Assembly: GCF_001039355.2 (NCBI RefSeq)
Contig: NW_019775813.1
Coordinates: 366,611 to 430,610, forward strand
Direction of reading: 5' to 3'
DNA from: Lingula anatina
Lineage: Eukaryota; Brachiopoda; Lingulata; Lingulida; Lingulidae
Length of the DNA stretch: 64,000 nucleotides
Both the position numbers and the translations under genes were made by a program. Numbering within the stretch: position 1 is the first letter of the stretch; each line of letters starts with the position of its first letter. This document shows positions 48,810-59,269 of the stretch, piece after piece. Below the pieces are notes generated by a model. It saw nothing but the letters and a program-made list of their open reading frames with translations, was not told where the DNA came from and searched no databases.

Positions 48810-48882
48810 CTTCAGAACCAGCGAACATTTCCACCAATAACATTGTCGCCAGCAAAACCGCAAAAATCGCAACCTTTCCCAT
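48810..48882 (-). pseudogene. Duplicate exon 1 (signal peptide) of the secreted-peptide gene, copy 2
   Basis: Encodes the same 24 residues as exon 1 at 48690-48618, with a silent change and the same GTATGT donor. No exon 2 or 3 lies directly downstream before copy 1, so by itself it is an orphan exon. This copy retains the natural upstream promoter. Confidence 0.7.
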
Positions 48883-48975
48883 GCTGAAAACGTGCGTACT
48901 AAATGTAGATCAAATGTCGTTCAAACTTCGATTGTAGTCAGCTTTGGAATACACTCTTTTTGTGCAAAACTTGGC

Positions 48976-48981
48976 TTTATA
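48976..48981 (-). promoter_or_regulatory. TATA box upstream of secreted-peptide exon 1 (copy 2)
   Basis: The reverse strand reads CCATATAAAGCC about 95 bp upstream of the ATG at 48882. The same box is at 50661-50666 in copy 3. Confidence 0.6.
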
Positions 48982-50376
48982 TGGGTTCTTGTGGTTATGG
49001 TTTATGATCACCCACCCATCAGACTACCTTATTTCGTTGACAAAATGATCGATAATTTTAAGCTTATGTAACTTCATTTTACCCATACCCTCCCTTACCA
49101 TTATCTTGAACGTTGTAGGCCTACGCAAAGAGGCGTCAATATATATCCAACCCTAACTAGTGATTTTCCACAGTAAAAGGGGGGTTAGCAGGGGGAGTTA
49201 ACTTTCTACAATATGTCATTATGTGAAGTGTAACCGTCATATGCTAACAGGTGCCTTGCACGACTTGGAATTAGTGAAGGCGGAAACGAGCTACAGGTGG
49301 GGGGCAGCACTTTGCATGGAGAGAGAGCCAAACTATGTTAATGAAACTGAGGACGGGCACTATTGTTATCGTGATTTATTGTTTACACATTTCCAAACCC
49401 AACCCCTTGAAATTGCTGGCTACAGACCGGGAACCACAGCTATCTTTATCTATTTCTAGACAAAAGGTGAAATTGCAATACAATTATTTCTGATAGAAAT
49501 GCAGACAGTTTCAGAGATAACGAAGGCAGAAACACAAACAAAAGTTATATGATTCATTTGAAGTTACATTTTTTACGTTTTAATGACACATGATGATGTC
49601 ACACAACCTATTTTAAAAAGGTAGCACGTGCAAACAGAAAGAGAAAATAAAGTGAAAGCACATCTTTACTAATGGAGTGACCATTTACTCGCACTGGTGA
49701 CACATTGCGTCGAACTAAAACGAAAGGAATTTTACGAGCGATTAACATCATGCTACATAGGTCCAGTCTAAAATATCTTAATTCCACTGGTAGTAAAATA
49801 AAAAATAACTGGAGAAATTGCGATGAATTTCGTTAAGACATAATTCGATTGCTTTGAGAACTTCGATCCGAAAACATGCTTTTGCCCCTGTAAATTTCAT
49901 GAGTTTCATTTTGCCTCTACTTCTGTTAACTCGAAATGAAAGGTGTGGTCACAGTTTAGATATTATTCTATCTACCAAGCTGCGTTTGTTGATGAATTGA
50001 TCTCCCAAAGTCCTCATTTTCAACATACATAATACATTTTACCATTACGCCAAATCTCCAAATCTCCAAATACTCTTGACGAGTTAATAGTATGTTTACC
50101 CTTATCATTCCCAAGCCAGTGGTATTTTTTCTTTCCACGTATGTAATTATGCACTTGTTGCCGAAGAGAAAGTAAAATGACAGTAACTGAAGTCATCGTA
50201 ACAGGACAGTCGGACTGGTACCAGCAGAACTTAAGTGATGACAGAAAGGGGTCGATGTCCGTCACGCTGTTAAAAGTTACGTAACGTGTCTTAAAAGAAT
50301 TAGTTAAACCAAGGAGTCTGTTATAACTCCTTGGTTAAACTGGGGCCTGTTTCACAAAAGGAAGATTGTCCAAAAT

Positions 50377-50431
50377 CAGGCCTACCCAACTACCAGACTC
50401 GGCACATAAGGATCCTGAATTAACCGGTATA
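50377..50431. mobile_element. MITE family 3, truncated at the N
   Basis: Left end CAGGCCTACCCAACTACCAG, identical to the element at 52045, cut off by the single N at 50432. Confidence 0.8.
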
Positions 50432-50494
50432 NCTGCAAAAAGTTAATTACACGTTGAAACATTGGCACGAATAAATATGAGACAAAGAACATAC

Positions 50495-50567
50495 CTTCAG
50501 AACCAGCGAACATTTCCACCAATAACATTGTAGCCAGCAAAACCGCAAAAATCGCAACCTTTCCCAT
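50495..50567 (-). pseudogene. Duplicate exon 1 (signal peptide) of the secreted-peptide gene, copy 3
   Basis: Same 24-codon signal-peptide exon with GTATGT donor. Its downstream exons would have to be those at 48175 and 47834, beyond two other exon 1 copies. This supports the view that the three copies are alternative haplotype or contig ends. Confidence 0.7.
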
Positions 50568-50660
50568 GCTGAAAACGTGCGTACTAACTGTAGATCAAAT
50601 GTCGTTCAAACTTCGATTGTAGTCAGCTTTGGAATACACTCTTTTTGTGCAAAACTTGGC

Positions 50661-50666
50661 TTTATA
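50661..50666 (-). promoter_or_regulatory. TATA box upstream of secreted-peptide exon 1 (copy 3)
   Basis: Reverse-strand CCATATAAAGCC, the same distance from the exon 1 ATG as in copy 2. Confidence 0.6.
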
Positions 50667-51974
50667 TGGGTTCTTGTGGTTATGGTTTATGATCACCCAC
50701 CCATCAGACTACCTTATTTCGTTGACAAAATGATCGATAATTTTAAGCTTATGTAACTTCATTTTACCCATACCCTCCCTTACCATTATCTTGAACGTTG
50801 TACGCAAAGAGGCGTCAACATATATCCAACCCTAACTAGTGATTTTCCACAGTAAAAGGGGGGTTAGCAGGGGGAGTTAACTTTCTAACTTTCATTATGT
50901 GAAGTGTAACCGTCATATGCTAACAGGTGCCTTGCACGACTTGGAATTAGTGAAGGCGGAAACGAGCTACAGGTGGGGGGCAGCACTTTGCATGGAGAGA
51001 GAGCCAAACTATGTTAATGAAACTGAGGACGGGCACTATTGTTATCGTGATTTATTGTTTACACATTTCCAAACCCAACCCCTTGAAATTGCTGGCTACA
51101 GACCGGGAACCACAGCTATCTTTATCTATTTCTAGACAAAAGGTGAAATTGCAATACAATTATTTCTGATAGAAATGCAGACAGTTTCAGAGATAACGAA
51201 GGCAGAAACACAAACAAAAGTTATATGATTCATTTGAAGTTACATTTTTTACGTTTTAATGACACATGATGATGTCACAGAACCTATTTTAAAAAGGTAG
51301 CACGTGCAAACAGAAAGAGAAAATAAAGTGAAAGCACATCTTTACTAATGGAGTGACCATTTACTCGCACTGGTGACACATTGCGTCGAACTAAAACGAA
51401 AGGAATTTTACGAGCGATTAACATCATGCTACATAGGTCCAGTCTAAAATATCTTAATTCCACTGGTAGTAAAATAAAAAATAACTGGAGAAATTGCGAT
51501 GAATTTCGTTAAGACATAATTCGATTGCTTTGAGAACTTCGATCCGAAAACATGCTTTTGCCCCTGTAAATTTCATGAGTTTCATTTTGCCTCTACTTCT
51601 GTTAACTCGAAATGAAAGGTGTGGTCACAGTTTAGATATTATTCTATCTACCAAGCTGCGTTTGTTGATGAATTGATCTCCCAAAGTCCTCATTTTCAAC
51701 ATACATAATACATTTTACCATTACGCCAAATCTCCAAATACTCTTGACGAGTTAATAATATGTTTATCCTCACCATTCCCAAGCCAGTGGTATTTTTTCT
51801 TTCCACGTATGTAATTATGCACTTGTTGCTGAAGAGAAAGTAAAATGACAGTAACTGAAGTCATCGTAACAGGACAGTCGGACTGGTACCAGCAGAACTT
51901 AAGTGATGACAGAAAGGGGTCGATGTCCGTCACGCTGTTAAAAGTTACGTAACGTGTCTTAAAAGAATTAGTTA

Positions 51975-52011
51975 AACCAAGGAGTCTGTTATAACTCCTT
52001 GGTTAAACTGG
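51975..52011. repeat. Foldback hairpin
   Basis: AACCAAGGAGT and its inverted complement ACTCCTTGGTT separated by a few bases (CTGTTATA). An identical hairpin lies at about 50308-50336, and a related one (GGAGTTATAACA) near 6378. Probably the relic of a miniature transposon. Confidence 0.65.
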
Positions 52012-52044
52012 GGCCTGTTTCACAAAAGGAAGATTGTCCAAAAT

Positions 52045-52280
52045 CAGGCCTACCCAACTACCAGACTCGGCACATAAGGATCCTGAATTAACCGGTATAT
52101 CGGACCACACTACCCGTTTTCAAGGTGTGTGTCTGATCGCATTTCGGAGTATCAGTCAGAACACCGACAGGATGAGCCCACGGTCGTCCTACAAAATTTG
52201 TTCTGGGGTATGATACTCCGAAATGCGATCCGGTTAATTCAGGATCCTTATGTGCAGAGTCTGGTAGTTGGGTAGGCCTG
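52045..52280. mobile_element. MITE family 3, complete
   Basis: 236 bp with terminal inverted repeats CAGGCCTACCCAACTACCAG / CTGGTAGTTGGGTAGGCCTG, flanked by AAAAT on both sides (probable 5-bp target duplication). Internal subterminal inverted repeats include GGATCCTGAATTAACCGG. No coding capacity. Confidence 0.9.
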
Positions 52281-53236
52281 AAAATCGTTGACCAAAACTT
52301 GTTTTTTCTTTGAGCCATTTGAGCCAAGAAAAAATCTGAAGTTGTTTCGTTAAAGGAAATGTTGCTAATGTATCATGAAACTAATTCCCTCTGATATAGA
52401 CCAGTAGTTACTAAACTCTAGTTTAGTAGGCTATTGTCATTGATTTTGAATGGAAATCTCTGAATCATTCGAGAGAGCCTGAAAAGAGGCTGTCAGCACC
52501 TTGTGACGTCACACGTGAGTATAAATCGTGTGAGAATCCACGTCAAATGGGACTCTCTTTTCAAGGATAAGGATGAAACACTTCACTGGGAATGTTGTCT
52601 TAGAAAGAATGCAAAAGTGACACGAAAAACGTAGAATCACTGCGGTGATGCAATAGACTGTTATTTGACACATCATAAAAAAAAAAGAAAAAAAAAAGAA
52701 AAAGGAAAAAAGGAAAGTAAAAAAAAAAAAAAAAAAAAAACAGAAAAATGTCCGTGGATAAATTATGTCAGCTTTTATTCCTTTCCTCATTCTGTGTAGT
52801 TTTTAATAATGTGTCATGACTTGTTGGTCCCAAACAAAAACTGTTAAGATTTTTTATATTCTAGAAAGTACATACTTATATGCCCAAATCCGATAAAACG
52901 TATTAAGTTTCGGGTTTTGGCAACCATTAAGATTTGACTAAAATATCGTATTATTTTTAACAATTTTGAATTTGCTGGCTACGGATCTGTATATCACCTA
53001 TATAGTGAAATAGACCCTATTTAATTATTGTTTATGAAACATGTTATAACAAATTTGAAAAGTATGACTGACGACCAACTCAAATATTATTTTGAAAAGT
53101 TGATGTATAGTTTCATTTCAGTAATGATGAGAGTAAGAGAGAGAGAGACACCTCGGGCCCTTGTTATGTCATCTGTCTTCTCGGCTGAGTTAAATCGGAT
53201 CCAAAAAAATTTCCCGGGAGTACATTCTTTCGTGTG

Positions 53237-53269
<33 letters not shown>

Positions 53270-53462
53270 TGGAGAGGGGGAGGGGGGAAAATAGTCGTTC
53301 ATACCTCCCCCCCATCGTCCCACCGTTCTTTATAGCGTGAGAGCCATCATGTCGTAGAAGCCCTAATCCTGATACTGAGGTCATATAGTCTAATATTTAG
53401 ATACATCTGTTTAAATAAAACACCTGGGCAGGTGTTTTAATCAGCACCAGGTGAGACAGAGC
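52281..53462. other. Intergenic with low-complexity tracts
   Basis: Holds an A-rich run (about 52675-52741) and a (GT)n tract (about 53232-53269). No exon recognised. Confidence 0.6.
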
Positions 53463-53549
53463 GCCCGGATAGCTCAGTCGGTAGAGCATCAGACTTTTAA
53501 GGATAGCCAAGGTATCTGAGGGTCCAGGGTTCGAGTCCCTGTTCGGGCG
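53463..53549 (+). tRNA. tRNA-Lys (anticodon TTT) with a 14-nt intron
   Basis: The acceptor stem GCCCGGA pairs with TTCGGGC. The D arm (GCTC...GAGC), anticodon stem TCAGA/TCTGA and T arm with GGTTCGAGTCC box B are all intact. The anticodon TTT is at 53496-53498. The loop is interrupted after A37 by 14 bases (53500-53513), the canonical tRNA-intron position. The spliced product is 73 nt, the standard length. A short T run follows within 15 bases as a Pol III terminator. A second, decayed copy with a same-length intron lies at 56568. Confidence 0.9.
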
Positions 53550-54297
53550 AGAAGCTTTTGTAACGATTGATGCACAAGGGTGTGTATATATCATCAAAAT
53601 ATTGTAACTTTTCGAATGACATTTTGTTCATGGTCACTAGTAAAATCCCATATATCATTTAGTAAATTTGCCCATTGGCACTGTGTCCCTACTCCTGAGT
53701 TCTCAAAGCTACCCCCCACCCCTAATAGTACCGAATCCGTCGTGTTAAGAGGCCATCGTACAGGTGCAGGAGGGCGCCTTTATATCTACCTGTGTCACTT
53801 TGATCTGAGACAAATGAAAATGGCCCGATGGCACGTCGAAATATTTCACGGGATTGACAAAATTTTACTAAGTTTGTAACAAATGGTAATATCTACTATC
53901 CACCAATCTGGTAATTTTTTAAATCTCAGAGATGGGGCTTCGAGAAAGACCCTGCTCTCGGCGAAGTGCCAGCGTACCAGACAGTGGACTAGCCATGTTG
54001 GACTCAAATAGTCGGACCAGCCCAGGGAGATGCCACCTGTAGAGTGACGTCCAAATTTTAACTTAAAGAAAATGCCGTGAAGCTTGAAAGGCACATTAAG
54101 CCATATACATGAAAGCGACTTCTGACAGTAACAGAACACCGACTAAGATTAAAACAACTACGATTACCAACGATTACCTAAGGATTACCTGAGAATTAGA
54201 CTAATATAACACTTAACTTAGTACGAGTTCCAAACTGCATGTGTTACAGTGGCGTTGAATTGTATTGAAAATTCTGAAATGTTTTCTATGTCACTAG
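53550..54297. other. Intergenic; expected esterase 5' exons not found
   Basis: The N-terminal part of a carboxylesterase would be expected here. I find no matching exon or start, which supports a 5'-truncated gene. Confidence 0.5.
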
Positions 54298-56055
54298 TGG
54301 TACGAAATGACGTCATCGTGGTATCAGTCAACTACCTCGTGGGTCCATTTGGATTCTTGACCACTGGTGACGCCAAAGCTCCTGGTAACGCTGGATTCTG
54401 GGATCAAATAGAGTGACTCAAATGGATGCAAGATAATATAAGAAATTTTGGTGGAGACCCCAATAAGTAAGTGTTTTACCACTGTCACATGAACCAATTT
54501 AAATCAATGGAAATTGTCACAAAATGGATAAGTTCTTCAATAATGAGTAAAACAGTGGGCAATTCTTCCCCCCCAAAAAAGAGCAAAATGATAACAAGTA
54601 AAACGTATTTAATTGTCTAGTACGCATCAATACTGTGTATCTATATGCGCATCCTGAGTTCGTTTTTATTAGTAACATTTTAAGAGGTTGATCGAAATTT
54701 TATGACCAAATTGTGTCGACTTATTGTGTGTATCTAAATGACTATTTCAGTGTGACTATTTTCGAAGAATCGGCAGGTGGCGGTAGTGTTTCACAACTGG
54801 CTATGACGGTGGCCTCCATGGGTCTTTTCCATCGTTTTATATCCATGAGTGGCACCGCACTAACCGATGGGACCTGGGTAAAAGACGGTCCTGACGTCGC
54901 TACCAAGGTTGGACAAAATCTTGGGTGTAACACTGCAGCATCGTTGGTGGTCTGTCTCCGTGCAGCCAATGCTACCGCCCTGCTCAAAGCGTCCGACCAG
55001 TCAATGTGCCCAGGACGGTATTCAGCCCTTTTTGCCCCTGTTGTCGACGGCGACATGTTTCCTCGTAGTTTGGAAGAAATGCTGAAGGATCCCAACTCAA
55101 CTGCGCTGAGACATTTTCTGTCCCTAGACTACATGGGTGGATTCACGGACTCTGATGGCGGAGTTAACCTCCTTTTCCCACCAACCAACATAACCCTTGG
55201 TGTACCGCCCTCTTTTATGAAGGACACTTCTCTTCCTCAGTTTGCTTCCCGGACTTCCGCCTACCACAAAGATGAAATAGCACAGAAACTAAGAGAAGTG
55301 TATTACATTGCTAATACCAGCATGGTAATGACTGGTCACCTAATGGTCAACCTCTATACTGATATCTATTTTTTTGTACCGACAGTTGGCTTCCTTAGAA
55401 ATCATCTTATGGTGGCTCCACCTATCTTTACTACTTCACCAAGGAACCGTCATTCCCGCATCTCCTGCTAGTACCTGAGTGGTTTAAGGGAGTAAACCAC
55501 GGGGACGAGGTCGTCTTCATGTTAGGGCCTGACGGTACTGCTCTATTCAACGGCACCTTCACGGAATTAGAAAAGAACGTTCCCAGAGCTTTTATGATCT
55601 ACTTTGCAAACTTTGCAAAAACTGGGTAAGTCTGAGTACGTTTACTTTGAAGACGTACATAGTTAGATGTGTAAAGAAGTGCGGGATATAGATGTGGAGA
55701 ATATGACATTGGTTAATATTCAAACGCGTACACTGCACTTTACCTTAAGCTTTGAAATATTTGTAGTTTGCAACTTTCCAGAAACCCTTACAATCCCGAT
55801 ACTGTACCAAGTCCATGGCCCCAGTATACGTATACGAGGGAGGAGTATCTAGACATTGGTGACGTCATCGTCAATAAAAGTGACGTCATACCACGGCGCA
55901 TTGACCTGTGGTTAGACACCATCCCTGAGATACTCGCCAGGTCCACCTCCTCCGCACCGTCCACGACGCCAGTGGCTAGTGAAGGGGTTCAAGTCCATTT
56001 CAGCGCCATATTTGCCATACTTGTCATGTTTAACGTCTTAAAATTGTTTTGTTGA
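54298..56055 (+). pseudogene. Cholinesterase/carboxylesterase-type gene, 5'-truncated and disrupted
   Basis: Alpha/beta-hydrolase fold esterase remains in three exons: 54298-54466 ([27 protein letters not shown]), 54751-55625 and 55782-56055. The last ends in a hydrophobic tail (FSAIFAILVMFNVLKLF) like a GPI-anchor signal. Exon phases agree with known esterase intron positions. Defects: an in-frame TGA (54414-54416) in DQIE-stop-LKWMQ; a frameshift near 55408-55411, after which the correct frame resumes as YLYYFTKEP and GVNHGDEVVF; and no N-terminal exons. The nucleophile elbow reads EESAGG instead of the family's GESAGG, and the Glu loop reads GFTDSDGG. The catalytic Ser and His are present. 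It could be a degraded allele of a functional or adhesion-type relative. Confidence 0.85.
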
Positions 56056-56567
56056 GGTTGCCACTTGTAGTTCCTGTTTTATCATTTCAGAGATTCTGTT
56101 ACCATGTTTAAAGAACTTCGTTAAAGGAAAGATGTCCTGACCAAAAAGAGGGTCACCTGTGTATCTGAACATGGATTGTTTTCCTCAAACAGGGACTAGA
56201 AATCTTTTATTTTAGTGATATTATTGTTAAACTTTTTGTGTAAAATAGCTGATTGTGTGCATGACAGTATTTTAAGTAATAACTTACTGAATGAAAGACA
56301 CCTCTCTGCCTCAGATTAAGCATCCTTAAAGCGACAAAGATTTCGCTTTTGGACACGAACACATTGATTTTGTAGTCAAGTTTAATTTACAGCTTCTTAA
56401 ATTTACCTTCATCACTTCTTAGGGGTCGGTCAGATAAAAGCAATCCACTACATTTAAGACAAAGAAATGAGCATGATATTTGTTTTACGTAATCTCCCTT
56501 TTAAGTCACACAGCACATATACTTTGCTAATTTCGCAAAAATATTCTTGAGAAGCTCAGAACGTAAT
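56056..56567. other. Intergenic, no feature recognised
   Basis: 3' flank of the broken esterase. No exon or repeat seen. Confidence 0.5.
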
Positions 56568-56654
56568 GCCCGGATGGCTCAGTCGGTAGAGCATCAGAAT
56601 TTTAAGACATATCAAGGTATCTGAGGGTCAAGGGTTTCAGTCCCTGTTCTGGCT
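56568..56654 (+). pseudogene. Decayed tRNA-Lys copy with intron
   Basis: 87 bases alignable end to end with the tRNA at 53463, including a 14-base insertion after position 37. Box B reads GGTTTCAGTCC instead of GGTTCGAGTCC, loop position 32 is A, and the acceptor stem has a mismatch. A poly-T run follows (about 56667-56677). Probably non-functional. Confidence 0.75.
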
Positions 56655-56934
56655 TGAACCATTTGTTTTTTTTTTTAAAGAAAACGGTCGACACGTAAAA
56701 CCGAACTTCTCTTTTCTCAAATTATTCATAGTCAGAAACCCAGGTGCAAGCTGGCCAAATTGTGGCAACTTATTTTATATGGGGACTCTTAATTTATGGC
56801 TGGAGTCGTTAATTGGAGCATCTGTGCCAAAAAATCTACACTGGATTTAATATAAAAGTTAAAAAGTCAATACTTTGATGCTTATTTATACATTTGTCAA
56901 AGACAAACAAAATTTGATTTTTACTTTGTATCTC

Positions 56935-58921
56935 TTACGTGACTTTGCAAAAATCTTCTCTGTACGTAGACAATTCGTGAACTTCTTTTGTGACGGCATA
57001 CCAAGAGATAACGTTTCCTCCAAAATTATCGCCACAGCTTGCCACTGCTGCAACATTAACATTGTCGGTGTTCCAAACATTGATGCTAGTGATGTCACCA
57101 ACATAGGCTTGACTAGCGACAAACCCGCCGCCAACCGTATCTTGATCTTGTCCAACAATCCAAACTCCATCTAAAAACATATCTTCTTTTTATTTTATTT
57201 CATTTTTTGATGATGTAAGTATAAATTTTCTGAATACCTTATAAACTAGGTACCTATCAGAAATACATTTTCGGCACAAAACTGACAACTATCCAGATTG
57301 GTACTGAAAGTGCCAACAGCAACAGTTACTTTTATAGACTATTAGCGCCATTCGCATAAATATTTACTGATTGTCTTTCTTATAGATGTCACCGATTTAT
57401 ATACCCAAGATACTCGACATATTAATAAATGATAAGTATTTCTTACTTGCTGGTATGGTTTTGTCTGTTTGGAAGCCAGTGCCCGCCGCTGCAGGCATGC
57501 CGTCCTTGTAAACCGTCCACTTCCCACCACGATTGTTCCAAGAGAAGCACCAGTGGTGCCAGGCCCCATCATGGACTTTAGACACGGATGTGTCTTTTAT
57601 TGCGTTAAATACATAGAGTACGATGGCTCCATTTTTCTTGTACCCAAGGAGGAAAGCGTTGTCCTTTAAAGGCACAGCGTAAGACAGGAGATATGACTCG
57701 TCATTTCCAGTGAAGGCAGTCTTAGCCCGCAGACACGCTGTCATGGCGGTCATCGCAGGAGTGGCTGCCTGCAGCTTCACGTAGCTCTTTGTGGTCGGTG
57801 GCGATGGCCATCGGAGAGTTGTAGTTTTATCTAGATATAATCACGGGAGATTTGTCTAAACTATGTAGCCGGTTTTTCATCTTTTGGGATGTTTCGACAA
57901 GCAAGTGCAGCTTTGGATTTTTATTTCGACTTAACGCAGTTTTTCTAAGACTACATAACAAGCTACTAATCCAGGCCTACCCAACTACCACAGTGGGTAC
58001 CGAATGATCCCGAATTCGCCGGTAGAACGGACCACACTACCCGTTTTCAAGGTGTGCGCCAGTACGCATTTCACACTATCAAATTTTGAAATGAGATGCA
58101 CTACTTTCCAACCCCGCTGAGAATCCTCACTATCACATCGCGTACTAGGCAATAGTGGTGTCGCGTCTGATACTTCCAAGCGCGTACTGATACACAACTT
58201 GAAAACGGGTAGTGGTCCGACCCACCGGTGAATTCAGGATCATTCGGTGCCGAGTGTGGTAGTTGGGTAGGCCTGTAGTCCACGCAGTCAAAGTCGACAA
58301 AATCATATTTAATGGCTGTAGTAATCAATGAAAGTAAAAAAGGCATTTCCATTAAATCAAGGAAATCACATGTTCAAGGACCGCAGCTAAAATGCCGAAA
58401 TAGGACATTTTTAAAGTGTCTTTGTGGAACACAACTTAATAGGATGAAAATTCTTGGCAGACTTTGGTTAAACAGATGCAAGGTGCTTAAGGCATTAAAA
58501 TACGCGGATCATTCAACAAAATAGGAATATTCTAGTCACGCCAGTGACGCATTTTGTATAATATTGAAATATTTAAATTAAAATTTATATAAAACTTCTT
58601 TTTATCGCTTTAATCACTGTTCATCTGTTTCTATTTTAAAGGGTATTACAATATAAAACTAAAAAATAACGAGACAAGTCAAAATTTTGCAAATATTATT
58701 CAAAATCGGTAACTTACTGACGTGGCTCAAATGTTTACTTTTTCGTGGAATGAAACAACGTAGATACTAGTATGTACCCTTGATAAAAGTAGGGCCTACT
58801 GGTGCGTCCATTTCTATTACTACTAAGCCTATATCCTTCCTGAAGTATGGGCAAAGAGCACAACTTACCAGAGATGGACAACCCAACGTAGAGAAGTAAA
58901 ACAGACGCTGCAAAAGTGCAT
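56935..58921 (-). pseudogene. Pentraxin-type gene, left inverted copy, signal exon frameshifted
   Basis: Exons 2 (57830-57447) and 3 (57170-56935, stop TAA) are open and keep the pentraxin hallmarks: HHWCFSWNN and the calcium-loop stretch [14 protein letters not shown] of the intact copy is V here (GGGFVASQ). Exon 1 (58921-58869) starts at the ATG matching the intact paralogue, but is two bases shorter (CACTTTTGCAGCG against CGCTTTTTAACAGCG). The signal peptide is therefore out of frame and meets TGA at the exon 1-2 junction. No in-frame upstream ATG exists before a TAA. Intron 1 contains a family-3 MITE (57972-58275). It is probably non-functional unless an unseen leader exon supplies a start. 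Confidence 0.75.
57972..58275. mobile_element. MITE family 3, diverged 304-bp copy
   Basis: Terminal inverted repeats CAGGCCTACCCAACTACCA / TGGTAGTTGGGTAGGCCTG, with long subterminal inverted repeats around CACTACCCGTTTTCAAG. Related to the element at 52045. Lies in intron 1 of the left pentraxin copy. Confidence 0.88.
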
Positions 58922-58990
58922 GGTTCTTGACGCACAGAGCTCCAGGTGAGTTTCACTAAACAGACGAAATACTGTTAGTATATGTATGCG

Positions 58991-59220
58991 TAATTAGTTA
59001 TAAAGTGCTTATTGTCTGTCCTGCTTATCGGAACATCACGTTTCTCGTAATAGATAATAACCAGCGTAATTTGTTAGTTATATAGTGCTTATGTCTGTCC
59101 TGTTTATTGGAACATTACGATTCTCGTAATAGATAATAACTAGCGTAATTTGTTAGTTATATAGTGCTTATGTCTGTCCTGTTTATTGGAACATTACGAT
59201 TCTCGTATCAGATAATAACC
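58991..59220. repeat. Three-copy tandem repeat (about 80 bp) of the pentraxin promoter
   Basis: Units begin TTAGTTATA at about 58994, 59074 and 59153 and include GTGCTTATGTCTGTCCTGTT and the CTCGTAATAGATAATAAC region. One inverted copy lies at about 60612-60690 upstream of the intact pentraxin gene, where it contains the TATA box. Confidence 0.88.
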
Positions 59221-59269
59221 ATAAAACTGATGTAATATCTGACTACAGGACCTGAAGATTGATAACAAA

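Larger units (their letters stand above)
48695..50431. repeat. Second copy of the peptide-gene 5' segment
   Basis: An (AT)n tract (48695-48746), then exon 1 (48882-48810, reverse strand), promoter and about 1.5 kb of upstream DNA, ending inside a CAGGCCTACCCAACTACC-type MITE at the N (50432). It is near-identical to 50433-52098. Confidence 0.9.
50433..52098. repeat. Third copy of the peptide-gene 5' segment
   Basis: Repeats 48752-50431 almost exactly. It differs in a few substitutions and small indels around 50800 and 51725, and it lacks the (AT)n tract. It continues past the shared end into a complete MITE. Confidence 0.9.

Noticed and set aside
49223-49459. Identical 78-residue frame in two places (also 50899-51135)
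   Set aside because: Identity follows from the duplicated block. No signal, domain, splice context or codon pattern supports coding.
53087-53384. Short frames with (TH)n or (CV)n runs near 53230
   Set aside because: Translations of a GT/CA microsatellite only.
54414-54416. TGA in the esterase read as selenocysteine or programmed readthrough
   Set aside because: A separate frameshift and missing 5' exons are present, and a simple CGA-to-TGA change explains it. No SECIS-like hairpin noticed downstream.
58991-59220. Possible CRISPR-like array (three spaced repeats)
   Set aside because: Units are about 80 bp head-to-tail with no unique spacers, in an animal genome. It is a promoter tandem repeat.
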